Shown here: one piece after another, positions 17,138-25,112 of the stretch | How positions within the stretch are numbered: the stretch's first letter is position 1 | Layout of the letters: every line of letters begins with the position of its first letter | Assembly: GCF_013344685.1 (NCBI RefSeq) | Contig: NZ_CP050137.1 | Span: 872,001-936,000, forward strand | Direction of reading: 5' to 3' | Length of the DNA stretch: 64,000 nucleotides | Source of the DNA: Sphingomonas sp. CL5.1 | Lineage (GTDB): Bacteria > Pseudomonadota > Alphaproteobacteria > Sphingomonadales > Sphingomonadaceae | The notes under the pieces: model-generated | Seen by the model: only the letters and a program-made list of their open reading frames with translations | Told to the model about the DNA's origin: nothing | Database searches by the model: none | Translations under genes and position numbers: made by a program

Positions 17138-17882
17138 ACACGCCTTCGTCGCGGGCCTTTCCGCGCGGCACGACGACGCCGCGATCCGCCTGCAACGCAT
17201 GTTCGCGGAGCAGCCGAGCGGCTTCGCCCCGGCCGATCTCATCGCGCGGATCAGGCAGGCGTTCGGCGGCGGCGAGACCGGCGAGGCGCCGCGCGGCTAT
17301 GCGCCGGCCAACCGCGACGCCGCGCCGACCAAGGGCTGGGACCCGCTCGATTCGGACGCGGAGCCGACGCCGTTCATCGATCCGGCCGAGGTGGCGCGGC
17401 AGGCGGCGCACGACGCCGGCTTCGCCGAGGGCCTCGCCGCCGCGCGCGCCGAACTGGGCGAAGCGGCGGAACGCGACCGCGCGATGCTCGCCCGTCTGGT
17501 CGAGGCGCTGCGTTCCGACACGCGGATCGATCGCGAGCAACTCGCGCGCAACCTGCGCCAGACGGTGCTGCATCTCGTGACGCGGCTGGTCGGCGAGGCG
17601 GGCGTGTCCGGCCCGCTGCTCGCAGCACGGGTCAATGCCGCGACCGACCTGCTGGCGGATACGGCGGAGAGCGCGATCCTGCGCGTCAATCCGGCCGACG
17701 TCGCGCTGCTGGAAGGCCATCTGCCCGACACGGTCTTCGCGGCCGGCGACGCCAGCGTGGCGCGCGGCAGCTTCGTGATGGAGGCCGCCTCGACCATCGT
17801 GGAGGACGGGCCGGACCTGTGGCTGGAGCAGCTCGCCCGGACGATGGACAAGGTGGCGCTGCCCGACGGCGACGCGTGCTGA
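17130..17882 (+). CDS. fliH: Flagellar export ATPase regulator FliH
   Basis: Stator-like negative regulator of the export ATPase FliI. The 250-residue protein has a variable Gly/Ala-rich N-terminus. A helical region with repeated small residues (A-R-Q-A-A-H-D-A-G-F-A-E-G-L-A-A-A) near residues 88-104 is typical of the FliH G-x-x-x-G stretch. A C-terminal domain related to the V-ATPase E subunit follows. The gene is identified by this layout and by its place between fliG and fliI, overlapping both. Sequence conservation is low, as is usual for FliH. Confidence 0.88.
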   Translation: MSEHAFVAGLSARHDDAAIRLQRMFAEQPSGFAPADLIARIRQAFGGGETGEAPRGYAPANRDAAPTKGWDPLDSDAEPTPFIDPAEVARQAAHDAGFAEGLAAARAELGEAAERDRAMLARLVEALRSDTRIDREQLARNLRQTVLHLVTRLVGEAGVSGPLLAARVNAATDLLADTAESAILRVNPADVALLEGHLPDTVFAAGDASVARGSFVMEAASTIVEDGPDLWLEQLARTMDKVALPDGDAC

Positions 17883-19210
17883 TGCTCAACCTGTTCGCCG
17901 ACGATTATCTCACCGCGCTGGCCGATGCCGATTTCCGGCCCGCGCCCAAGGTCTCCGGCCGGCTCGCCTCGTTCGACGGGCTGCTGATGGAGGCGATCGG
18001 GCTGAACCTGCCGGTCGGCACCGTCTGCCAGGTCGGCGGGAAGGGCGCGGGCGTCGAGGCCGAGGTGATCGGCTTCCGCAACGGCCGCACCCTGCTGATG
18101 AACCTCGGCGGCCCGGCCGCGCTGCTGCCGCAGGCCCCGGTGCGCCCGATCGGCCCGCCGGGCGAGGCGGAGGTCGGCGCGGCACTGCTCGGCCGCGTGG
18201 TCGATGGCGCGGGGCGGCCGATCGACGGGCTGGGCGCGATCCGGGGCGCGGGCACATGGCCACTCGCCGGCAAGCTCCAGTCGCCGCTCGATCGCGGGCG
18301 CGTGCTCCAGCCGCTCGACGTCGGCGTGCGCGCGATCAACGGGCTGCTGACGATCGGCAAGGGACAGCGCATCGGCATCATGGCCGGATCGGGCGTCGGC
18401 AAATCGGTGCTGCTCGGCATGATGGTGCGCGCGGCGAGGGCGGACGTGATCGTCATCGGCCTGATCGGCGAGCGCAGCCGCGAGGTGGCCGACTTCCTCG
18501 AGACCAAGGTGGCGGGCGAGGCGCGCGCGAAAAGCGTCGTCGTCGCGGTGCCGGCCAATCATTCGCCGGTGCTGCGCATCCGCGGCGCGCTGCGCGCCAC
18601 CGCCATCGCCGAAGCGTTCCGCGCCGAGGGCAAGGACGTGCTGCTCATCATGGATTCGCTGACCCGCGTCGCCCATGCCGGGCGCGAGATCGGGCTGGCG
18701 CTGGGCGAGCCGGCATCGGCGCGCGGCTATCCGCCGTCGGCGATCGCGATGCTGCCCAACCTGATCGAGCGCGCCGGGACGGACGTCACCTCCGGCGGGT
18801 CGATCACCGCGATCTACACCGTGCTGGCGGACGGCGACGACGGCAACGACCCGGTGGTCGATTCGGCGCGCTCGATCCTCGACGGGCATATCGTGCTGAG
18901 CCGCGCGCTGGCCGAACGCGCGGTCTATCCCGCGATCGACGTGTCGAAATCGGTGAGCCGCGTGATGACCGACATCGCCGCGCCCGCGCACCTGCGCGCC
19001 GCGCGCGTGCTGCGCCGCCACCTCGCCACCTATGAGGAGAATCGCGATCTGGTGCTGATGGGCGCCTATCGCAGCGGCAGCGACCCGGAGATCGACGCCG
19101 CCATAGCCTATCACCCCGCCGTGATGGAGTTCGTGCGGCAGGACGCCGACGCGATCGTGCCGCTGGAGGATTCGGTCGCCGAACTGACCGGCGTGTTCGG
19201 CGATGGCTGA
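17882..19210 (+). CDS. fliI: Flagellum-specific export ATPase FliI
   Basis: ATPase that feeds substrates into the flagellar export gate. The 442-residue protein has the Walker A motif A-G-S-G-V-G-K-S near residue 168, Walker B in V-L-L-I-M-D-S-L-T-R near residue 255, and the F1-beta-like S-A-R-G-Y-P-P-S block near residue 279. I use the ATG at 17882, which overlaps the fliH stop as TGATG; the frame continues upstream only through fliH. The C-terminal end is followed by an unusual long palindrome before fliJ. Confidence 0.98.
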   Translation: MLNLFADDYLTALADADFRPAPKVSGRLASFDGLLMEAIGLNLPVGTVCQVGGKGAGVEAEVIGFRNGRTLLMNLGGPAALLPQAPVRPIGPPGEAEVGAALLGRVVDGAGRPIDGLGAIRGAGTWPLAGKLQSPLDRGRVLQPLDVGVRAINGLLTIGKGQRIGIMAGSGVGKSVLLGMMVRAARADVIVIGLIGERSREVADFLETKVAGEARAKSVVVAVPANHSPVLRIRGALRATAIAEAFRAEGKDVLLIMDSLTRVAHAGREIGLALGEPASARGYPPSAIAMLPNLIERAGTDVTSGGSITAIYTVLADGDDGNDPVVDSARSILDGHIVLSRALAERAVYPAIDVSKSVSRVMTDIAAPAHLRAARVLRRHLATYEENRDLVLMGAYRSGSDPEIDAAIAYHPAVMEFVRQDADAIVPLEDSVAELTGVFGDG

Positions 19211-19228
19211 CGGCTTTCATTTGCAGGC

Positions 19229-19306
19229 GGCGCCGGCCCGCTCCCCCACCCGGCCTCCCATAGCATATCCTGAACGGGAGGCCGGGCGGGGGAGCGGGCC
19301 GGCGCC
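19229..19306. repeat. Long palindrome between fliI and fliJ
   Basis: Two 31-nt arms (19229-19259 and 19276-19306) are complementary with a single mismatch and flank a 16-nt loop. The arm starts GGCGCCGGCCCGCTCCCCC. There is no T tract, so it does not look like a normal terminator. It sits in the only sizeable gap of the fliE-flhB run and ends 11 nt before the fliJ ATG, where it would hide the fliJ ribosome site in mRNA. It could be a mobile palindromic element or an mRNA processing or attenuation hairpin. Confidence 0.85.
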
Positions 19307-19317
19307 GGAAACCGATC

Positions 19318-19737
19318 ATGGCTGATCCCGCCAGGCTCGCGCGGGTGCTGCGGGTACGCACGCTCCAGCTCGGTCTCGCGCAGGCGGAGGAGATGCGCGC
19401 GCGGGCGGCGCACGAGCAGGAATCGGCGCTGTCGTCGCGCATCGCTCGGCTGGCGGAGGAGGTCTCGCCGGTGGAGGATCGCGCGGCGGGCTTCTCGCTC
19501 GCGGCGGCGGCGCATTACCGCGACCGGCTGCACCGCTCCGCCGAGACCGCCGCCAACCGCGTCCGCACCGCCGAGGCGGAGGCCGCGCGCGCCGCCGAGG
19601 CGACCCGCGCCGCGAAGCGCGACCAGAGCGCGGTGGAGAAACTGATCGAGCGCGGGCTGGCCGAAGCGGCGCTGCGCGAGATCCGCGCGCTGCGCGATGC
19701 GCCGCCGACGCGGAAAATCCGGCACGATCCTTGCTGA
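19318..19737 (+). CDS. fliJ: Flagellar export protein FliJ
   Basis: Export-apparatus stalk/chaperone related to the F1 gamma subunit. The 139-residue protein is almost all long helix rich in Ala, Arg and Glu, with an N-terminal R-V-L-R-V-R-T-L-Q-L-G-L-A-Q-A-E-E pattern and a coiled coil through residue 125. That pattern, the length and the place after fliI give the call; FliJ proteins share little sequence. The 3' end carries a sigma-54-like element for the next gene. Confidence 0.85.
   Translation: MADPARLARVLRVRTLQLGLAQAEEMRARAAHEQESALSSRIARLAEEVSPVEDRAAGFSLAAAAHYRDRLHRSAETAANRVRTAEAEAARAAEATRAAKRDQSAVEKLIERGLAEAALREIRALRDAPPTRKIRHDPC
19720..19734 (+). promoter_or_regulatory. Possible sigma-54 promoter upstream of fliK
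   Basis: CGGCACG-ATCC-TTGC lies in the last codons of fliJ. It differs from the 7802 promoter only in the first base of the -24 element, and its spacing is right. The predicted start is near 19746, 32 nt before the fliK ATG. No palindromic enhancer is obvious nearby. Confidence 0.5.
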
Positions 19738-19777
19738 ACGGTCCCACGGGACCAATCCCGGCGACACGCAGGTGCTC

Positions 19778-20971
19778 ATGACCGCAGTTTCAACCCTGGC
19801 ACTGACGACCCCCAAGACCGGGATTCCGATCGCCGCGCCCGGCGTGGCGCCGTCCGCGATCGCGTTCCTCGCGCTGCTGGCGCCCGTGGCGGACATGCCG
19901 GACGGCGCGCCCGATCCCCGGCAGAAGGATGCCGCGCCCGGCAAGGATTTGCCGGACGGCGACGACGACGATCAGGCGGCCGCCCTCGCATGGGTCGCGC
20001 CGGCGCTAGCCTCGATCCTGGTCGCCCCGACCACTTCGCCCGCGCCCGCCAAGGCGGATGCGGAGGCATTGCCGGTGACGGCGCCAGCCTCGCGCCCGCA
20101 GATGCAGCTTCCCGTCATTGCCGATCAGGAGCCGGCCTTGCCGGTGCAGGCCACGGGCTCGTCGGTGGTCGGCGCTCCGCAGCCCGGTCTCGCCGCGCCG
20201 TCGGGCGCGATCGCCGCGAACTCCTTGTCGACGCCATCTCCGGTCACGGCACCCGCTACCGTTCCCGCGATGCCGGACAAGGTCGCGGCGATGCAATCGT
20301 CGCCAGCGGCCACGCCCCGCGCGACGATCGAATCGCAACCGGGCGCATCCGCCGTTCCCCTCGCGATCGCGGCGCCAGCACCGGCCGAGCCGCAGGTGAC
20401 ACGGATCGCGCCAGCCGCGCAGGTGTTCGCCGCCGCGATCCAGCGCGCCGCCGTCGAGGACCGCCCGGCGACCGGGCAGCCGGTGCTCGCCGCGCCGCCC
20501 GCCGGCACCGACAACACGCTCCACGCGGTCGCCGCGACCGCCGATTCGCGCCACGCCGCGCTCGACATGAAGCAGGACAACTGGCCGCAGCAGATGATCC
20601 AGCGGATCGACGCGCTGCGCGACGCCGCCAACGCCAACGACGCCAGCATCCGCCTGATCCCCGACGCGCTCGGCAAGATCGACGTGACGCTGAAGCGCGA
20701 GGGCGACGGCGTCTCGGTGCGGCTCGACGCGCATCAGCCGGAAACGCGGCAGATCCTCGCCGACGCGCAGCCGCGCCTGACGGAACTGGCCGAAGCGCGC
20801 GGGATCAAGCTCTCCGCCACCACCGGCGGCGGCGCCGACACCGCCGGGCAGACGCTGTCACAGCAACAACAGCAGCAGCGCGCCCATCAATCCGCCGCCA
20901 CGCCCGCCGCGCCGCCGCGCGCGACGGCCGAGGCGGACGACACCGTCGCGGCCGAAGGCCGCATCGCCTGA
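19778..20971 (+). CDS. fliK: Flagellar hook-length control protein FliK
   Basis: Secreted ruler that sets hook length and switches export specificity. The 397-residue protein has a long Ala/Pro-rich unstructured N-terminal part. The FliK C-terminal domain (Flg_hook) runs from about residue 265, with I-R-L-I-P-D-A-L-G-K-I-D-V-T-L-K near residues 291-306 in place of the usual L-x-P-x-x-L-G-x-v-e-v. A run of six to seven Gln and a polar tail end the protein. The start is at 19778 after a short gap; the frame is open upstream but overlaps fliJ. Confidence 0.92.
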   Translation: MTAVSTLALTTPKTGIPIAAPGVAPSAIAFLALLAPVADMPDGAPDPRQKDAAPGKDLPDGDDDDQAAALAWVAPALASILVAPTTSPAPAKADAEALPVTAPASRPQMQLPVIADQEPALPVQATGSSVVGAPQPGLAAPSGAIAANSLSTPSPVTAPATVPAMPDKVAAMQSSPAATPRATIESQPGASAVPLAIAAPAPAEPQVTRIAPAAQVFAAAIQRAAVEDRPATGQPVLAAPPAGTDNTLHAVAATADSRHAALDMKQDNWPQQMIQRIDALRDAANANDASIRLIPDALGKIDVTLKREGDGVSVRLDAHQPETRQILADAQPRLTELAEARGIKLSATTGGGADTAGQTLSQQQQQQRAHQSAATPAAPPRATAEADDTVAAEGRIA

Positions 20972-20988
20972 CACCCGAGGACAACCAA

Positions 20989-21621
20989 ATGAGCGACACC
21001 GAAGCCAAGCCCGACGCGCCGGCCAAGAAGAAAGGCAAGCTGCCCAAGATCATCATGCTGGGGGTCGGCGCGCTGGCGCTGGTCGGCGGCGGCGTCGGGG
21101 CGGGGCTGTATGCCGCCGGCTCCGGGCTGATCGGCGGCAAGACGAAAGCCGAGGCGACCGGCCCGCGCCTCGTCCCCAAGAGCGAGCAGAAGCGCCCCGG
21201 CGACGGCAAGGACGAAGGCGGCCACGGCGGCGGCGAGAGCGCCGAGGCCAAGCCGGCGGAGAATCACGGCATGCCCACCCCGGCCGGCGAGGGCGGCGAC
21301 CGCTATGCCTCCAATTACTACGCGATGGAGAAGGACTTCACCGCCAACCTCCAGGATTCGGTGCATTTCCTCCAGGTCGGCATCGCCATCTCCACGCCTT
21401 ACGACGACACCGTCATCCGCAACATCAAGACCAACGACATCGCCGTGCGCTCCGCCGTGCTGATGACGCTGGGCGACACCAGCGAGGATCAGGTGTTCAG
21501 CTCGCAGGGCAAGGAAGTGCTGGCGAAGCGGCTCGCCGCCGCGATCAACAAGGTTCTTAAGGAAAAGGAAGGATTCGGCGGCGTTGGTAACGTCTACTTT
21601 ACCAATTTCGTTGTTCAGTGA
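20989..21621 (+). CDS. fliL: Flagellar basal body-associated protein FliL
   Basis: Single-pass membrane protein around the stator that affects torque. The 210-residue protein has a Lys-rich cytoplasmic N-terminus and one membrane segment at about residues 20-38 (I-I-M-L-G-V-G-A-L-A-L-V-G-G-G-V). A Gly/Lys/Glu-rich linker follows, then the FliL domain, ending G-N-V-Y-F-T-N-F-V-V-Q as in typical FliL. It precedes fliM by 6 nt. Confidence 0.94.
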   Translation: MSDTEAKPDAPAKKKGKLPKIIMLGVGALALVGGGVGAGLYAAGSGLIGGKTKAEATGPRLVPKSEQKRPGDGKDEGGHGGGESAEAKPAENHGMPTPAGEGGDRYASNYYAMEKDFTANLQDSVHFLQVGIAISTPYDDTVIRNIKTNDIAVRSAVLMTLGDTSEDQVFSSQGKEVLAKRLAAAINKVLKEKEGFGGVGNVYFTNFVVQ

Positions 21622-21627
21622 GCAGGC

Positions 21628-22566
21628 ATGGTTAACGCCGCTTCACCTTCTGACGCCGAACGTCGCGAGCGCGCCCGCACCGAAACCGTCCAGCCGGGCG
21701 GACTGGGGCAGGCGAAGCTCAATCCGTTCGGCGACCTGCACACGTTGCAGCACCTCTCCGCGCGCCTCGCGCGGAGCCTGCGCGGCGTGTTCGAGCCGGT
21801 GCTCCGGCAGGAGGTGAGGACATGGGCGGAGCCGCTGATGGTGCAGCGCTTCGCCGATTACCGCGTCGAGCGCCCGGACCAGCTCACCGCATGGCTGCCG
21901 CTCGGCATGGACGAGCGCACCGCGCTCTGCGTGCTCGACGGCCGCTTCGTGCTGGAGCTGCTCGACCTGTTCTTCGGCGGGATCGGCCATGTGCCGGCCG
22001 AGCTGCCGCACGAATTCTCGCCCGCCGCCGAGGCGATGGTGGCGCGGCTCGGCGAGATGATCGCCACCCCGCTCGCCGCCGCGTGGGAGCCGCTGGCGCG
22101 CGTCCACTTCACGGTCGGCCGCTGCGAGGCCAATGCCGCGATGCTCACCAATATCGAGGCGGATGATGCGATGATCGTCACCCGCTTCGGCATCGCGCGC
22201 GGCCAGGCCAAGCCGGTGTTCATCGATCTCGTCTATCCGGTCACGGCGCTGAAGCCGCACGGCACCGCGCTGACCGGCAAGGTCGTCGCCAAGTCGGTCG
22301 AGCAGGACGCGCAATGGACCGCCGCGCTCACCCGCGCGGCGATGCAGGTGCGCTTCCCGGTCCGCTCCGTCCTCGCCGAGCCGGTCATCAGCCTCGCCCG
22401 ACTAATGGAGCTGAAGCCCGGCGACGTCATCCCGATCCATTTCACCAACGACGTGCCGGTGATGGTCGGCAACGACCGGCTCGGCACCGGCACCGTCGGC
22501 ACCGCCAACGGCCATGCCGCCATCCGCCTCACCAAACTCGCGAGCCTTGAAGGAACCAACGCATGA
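21628..22566 (+). CDS. fliM: Motor switch protein FliM lacking the CheY-binding peptide
   Basis: C-ring protein that links FliG to FliN. The 312-residue protein has the FliM middle domain, including F-F-G-G-I-G-H near residue 115 for the usual G-G-x-G, and a SpoA domain at the C-terminus (I-P-I-H-F-T-N-D-V-P-V-M-V-G). The extreme N-terminus is polar (MVNAASPSDAERRERARTE) and lacks the L-S-Q-x-E-I-D-A-L-L peptide that binds phospho-CheY in other FliM. The in-frame fliL stop codon 6 nt upstream excludes a longer start. It overlaps fliN by 4 nt. Confidence 0.93.
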   Translation: MVNAASPSDAERRERARTETVQPGGLGQAKLNPFGDLHTLQHLSARLARSLRGVFEPVLRQEVRTWAEPLMVQRFADYRVERPDQLTAWLPLGMDERTALCVLDGRFVLELLDLFFGGIGHVPAELPHEFSPAAEAMVARLGEMIATPLAAAWEPLARVHFTVGRCEANAAMLTNIEADDAMIVTRFGIARGQAKPVFIDLVYPVTALKPHGTALTGKVVAKSVEQDAQWTAALTRAAMQVRFPVRSVLAEPVISLARLMELKPGDVIPIHFTNDVPVMVGNDRLGTGTVGTANGHAAIRLTKLASLEGTNA

Positions 22567-22865
22567 ACGACATGGCCGGCGCCTTTCCGGTCGACCCCGA
22601 CGCCTCCGGCGCGGTGGCCGCCAATTTCCGGCTGTTGCAGGATGTCGACGTCAAGCTGACGGTCGAGATCGGCTCGGCCCAGCTCACGCTGCGCGAATTG
22701 CTCGCGCTCGGCGAATCGAGCGTGATCGAGCTGGACCGGCAGGCCAACGAGTTGCTCGAGGTGTTCGTCAACGGCACGCTGATCGGGCGCGGCGAGGTGG
22801 TGACTGTCGGCGAGCGTTTCGGCGTGCGCATGACCGAGCTAGTCAATCCCGAGAAGCGCGGCTGA
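22563..22865 (+). CDS. fliN: Motor switch protein FliN
   Basis: C-ring and export-related SpoA-domain protein of 100 residues. The domain has D-V-K-L-T-V-E-I-G-S-A-Q-L-T-L-R-E-L-L near residue 30 and V-I-E-L-D-R-Q-A-N-E-L-L-E-V-F-V-N-G near 57, close to FliN in general. It overlaps fliM (ATGA) and is followed 7 nt later by fliO. Confidence 0.97.
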   Translation: MNDMAGAFPVDPDASGAVAANFRLLQDVDVKLTVEIGSAQLTLRELLALGESSVIELDRQANELLEVFVNGTLIGRGEVVTVGERFGVRMTELVNPEKRG

Positions 22866-22872
22866 TCCGGCG

Positions 22873-23142
22873 ATGATGTGGGCCTATGTCCTGAAGCTGG
22901 TGATCCTGCTGCCGCTCGTATGCGGCCTGATGATCGGCTCGCTCTATCTGTGGCGGCGGCTGGAGAGCCGCTTGCCCGGCAAGTCGCCCACGCGGATGAT
23001 CGCGGTGCGCGAGACGATGATGATCTCGCCCAGCGTCCGCCTCGCGGTGGTCGATTTCGAAGGCTCGCGCCTGCTCGTCTCGGTCGGGCGCGGCGGCGTG
23101 ACTTTGGTCGACAAGACCGTCGCGCGGGGCGAGATCGCATGA
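22873..23142 (+). CDS. fliO: FliO-like flagellar assembly protein
   Basis: Small membrane protein that helps assemble the FliP ring. The 89-residue protein has one N-terminal membrane segment (V-L-K-L-V-I-L-L-P-L-V-C-G-L-M-I-G) and a short cytoplasmic domain. That domain has a beta pattern like other FliO C-termini (S-P-S-V-R-L-A-V-V-D-F-E-G-S-R-L-L-V). Similarity in this family is weak; position between fliN and fliP supports the call. The fliP start overlaps its stop. Confidence 0.85.
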   Translation: MMWAYVLKLVILLPLVCGLMIGSLYLWRRLESRLPGKSPTRMIAVRETMMISPSVRLAVVDFEGSRLLVSVGRGGVTLVDKTVARGEIA

Positions 23143-24029
23143 GCCTGACGCGCACCGGCGACGGCCCGATGCTGTTCCGCGCGCGGCCCGCGCGGGCGCG
23201 CGGCGGCTTCTCATGGGGCAAGGCGGCGCTGGCGCTGCTCGCCATCGCGGTGGCGCTGATGATCGCCCTCCCCGCCTTCGCGCAGGTGACGCCGCCGGCC
23301 GCACCCGCCGCCCCGGCGGCGCCGGGCGTCGGCGACGCGGTGGATCGCGCGCTTGGCCAGCTTTCCAGCGGCGCGGCGTCGGGGCGGACGGGCAGCGGCT
23401 CGCTCTCGCTGTCGTTGCAGGTCCTCATCATCATGGGCCTGCTGACGATCCTGCCGGGCATCATCCTGATGATGACCAGCTTCACGCGGATCATCATCGT
23501 GCTGTCGCTGCTGCGGCAGGCGCTGGGTTTGCAGCAGACGCCGCCCAACCAGGTGCTGATCGGCCTGTCGCTGTTCCTGTCCTTCTTCGTGATGGCCCCC
23601 GCGATCAACCAGATCAACGCCAATGCGATCCAGCCCTATGCCGCCGGCAAGCTGGCCGGCACGGACATGATAAGGACCGCCGGCGAGCCGCTCCACGCCT
23701 TCATGACCAAGCAGACGCGGGTGAAGGATCTCACCATGTTCGCCGAGATGGCGAAATCCGGCCCCTACGCCAATCCCAAGGACGTGCCCTATTCGGTGCT
23801 GCTCCCCGCCTTCGTGACGAGCGAGCTGAAAACCGCGTTCCAGATCGGCTTCCTGATCTTCCTGCCGTTCATCGTCATCGACCTGGTGGTGGCGACGGTG
23901 CTCATGTCGCTCGGCATGATGATGCTGTCGCCGTCGATCATCTCGCTGCCGTTCAAGCTGCTGCTATTCGTCCTCGTCGACGGCTGGGCGCTGACGATGG
24001 GCAGCCTCGCCAACAGTTTCGCCACATGA
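23139..24029 (+). CDS. fliP: Flagellar export gate protein FliP
   Basis: Core of the export channel. The 296-residue protein has a cleavable N-terminal signal-like segment ending in P-A-F-A-Q near residue 48 and four membrane segments. The first is in L-Q-V-L-I-I-M-G-L-L-T-I-L-P-G near residue 98. Diagnostic FliP blocks are M-T-S-F-T-R-I-I-I-V-L-S-L-L-R and L-P-F-I-V-I-D-L-V-V-A-T-V-L-M-S. The N-terminal extension before the signal segment is about 20 residues longer than usual. It overlaps fliO. Confidence 0.98.
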   Translation: MSLTRTGDGPMLFRARPARARGGFSWGKAALALLAIAVALMIALPAFAQVTPPAAPAAPAAPGVGDAVDRALGQLSSGAASGRTGSGSLSLSLQVLIIMGLLTILPGIILMMTSFTRIIIVLSLLRQALGLQQTPPNQVLIGLSLFLSFFVMAPAINQINANAIQPYAAGKLAGTDMIRTAGEPLHAFMTKQTRVKDLTMFAEMAKSGPYANPKDVPYSVLLPAFVTSELKTAFQIGFLIFLPFIVIDLVVATVLMSLGMMMLSPSIISLPFKLLLFVLVDGWALTMGSLANSFAT

Positions 24030-24062
24030 GGCGGTGCCGGCCGGCGCCGCGAAGGACCGACA

Positions 24063-24335
24063 ATGGCTGACGCAGATTATTTCCTCACCGTCGCGAACCA
24101 GACGATGTGGGTGCTGGCGCTCGCCGCCGCCCCGATCCTGATCCCGGCGCTCGTCTCCGGCCTGATCTTCGGCATGATCCAGGCGGCGACCTCGATCAAC
24201 GAGCAGACGCTGACCTTCGTCCCCAAGCTGATCGTCGTGGCGATATCGATCATGGTGTTCGGCGGGATGATCATGGGGCTGCTGAGCGACTTCACGATCG
24301 ACATCTTCAACCGCATCCCGGACCTGGTGCGCTGA
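24063..24335 (+). CDS. fliQ: Flagellar export gate protein FliQ
   Basis: Two-helix membrane subunit of the export gate, 90 residues as expected. Conserved features are the second-helix block Q-A-A-T-S-I-N-E-Q-T-L-T-F-V-P-K near residue 40 and the following hydrophobic helix. It lies 33 nt after fliP and 3 nt before fliR. Confidence 0.97.
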   Translation: MADADYFLTVANQTMWVLALAAAPILIPALVSGLIFGMIQAATSINEQTLTFVPKLIVVAISIMVFGGMIMGLLSDFTIDIFNRIPDLVR

Positions 24336-24338
24336 TCC

Positions 24339-25112
24339 ATGCTCGGCTTCGGCCTCGCGATCGAGCCGCAGCTCTGGGCGCTCATCTTCGTGATGGTGCG
24401 CGTGGGGAGCGCGTTCGTCGCCGCGCCCGTGTTCGGCAACCTGTCCGTACCCTTGCCGGTGCGCGTCGCGCTGTCGGGCGCGATCGGCGTACTGGTGCTG
24501 GCGAGCCACCCGATCCAGCCGCCGGCGCAGATCTTCGCGGTGACCACCTTCCTTTCCGTCGCGGCGGAGGCGCTGGTCGGCCTCGCGCTCGGCTTCGTGC
24601 TCCAGATCGCCTTCGCCGCGCCGCTGGTGGCGGGCGAGGTGATCGGCGGATCGATGGGCATCGGCTTCGCCAACATGCTCGATCCCAATTCGGGCCGCTC
24701 GTCACCGGCGATCGGACAGTTCCTGTCGGTGATGCTGACCCTGCTGTTCCTGTCGCTCGACGGGCACCTCGTCCTCGTCGACATGATCCTCAGGAGCTAT
24801 ACCGCGCTGCCGCCCGGCGCGGCATGGCTGGCGACCGGGCAGATGCGCGACATCGCGATGTTCGGCGGCTACACCTTCCTCGCCGGCCTGCTGCTGGCGC
24901 TGCCGGTCGGCTTCCTGCTCTTGTGCCTCAACCTCGTGGTGGGGATGCTGTCGCGCTCCGCGCCGGCGCTCAACCTGTTCGCGGTCGGCCTGCCCGCCAG
25001 CCTCGCGGTCGGCGTCGTCAGCCTCGCGATCGCCTTTCCCGCGATGGGTGATTACATGCAGGTGATGATCCGCGAGGCGCTCGCGGCCACCTCCTCGCTG
25101 GTGCTCGGCTGA
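24339..25112 (+). CDS. fliR: Flagellar export gate protein FliR
   Basis: Membrane subunit that completes the FliPQR export channel. The 257-residue protein is strongly hydrophobic, with about six segments. It has the family motif G-E-V-I-G-G-S-M-G-I-G-F-A near residue 100 and G-F-L-L-L-C-L-N-L-V-V-G-M-L-S-R near residue 190. The stop and the flhB start share one base (TGATG), so the two are coupled. Confidence 0.97.
   Translation: MLGFGLAIEPQLWALIFVMVRVGSAFVAAPVFGNLSVPLPVRVALSGAIGVLVLASHPIQPPAQIFAVTTFLSVAAEALVGLALGFVLQIAFAAPLVAGEVIGGSMGIGFANMLDPNSGRSSPAIGQFLSVMLTLLFLSLDGHLVLVDMILRSYTALPPGAAWLATGQMRDIAMFGGYTFLAGLLLALPVGFLLLCLNLVVGMLSRSAPALNLFAVGLPASLAVGVVSLAIAFPAMGDYMQVMIREALAATSSLVLG

Noticed and set aside
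20860..20885. Short CAG-type repeat coding the Gln run in FliK
   Set aside because: FliK linkers and tails are often Gln-rich; the run is mixed CAA/CAG and too short to suggest a phase-variable tract.
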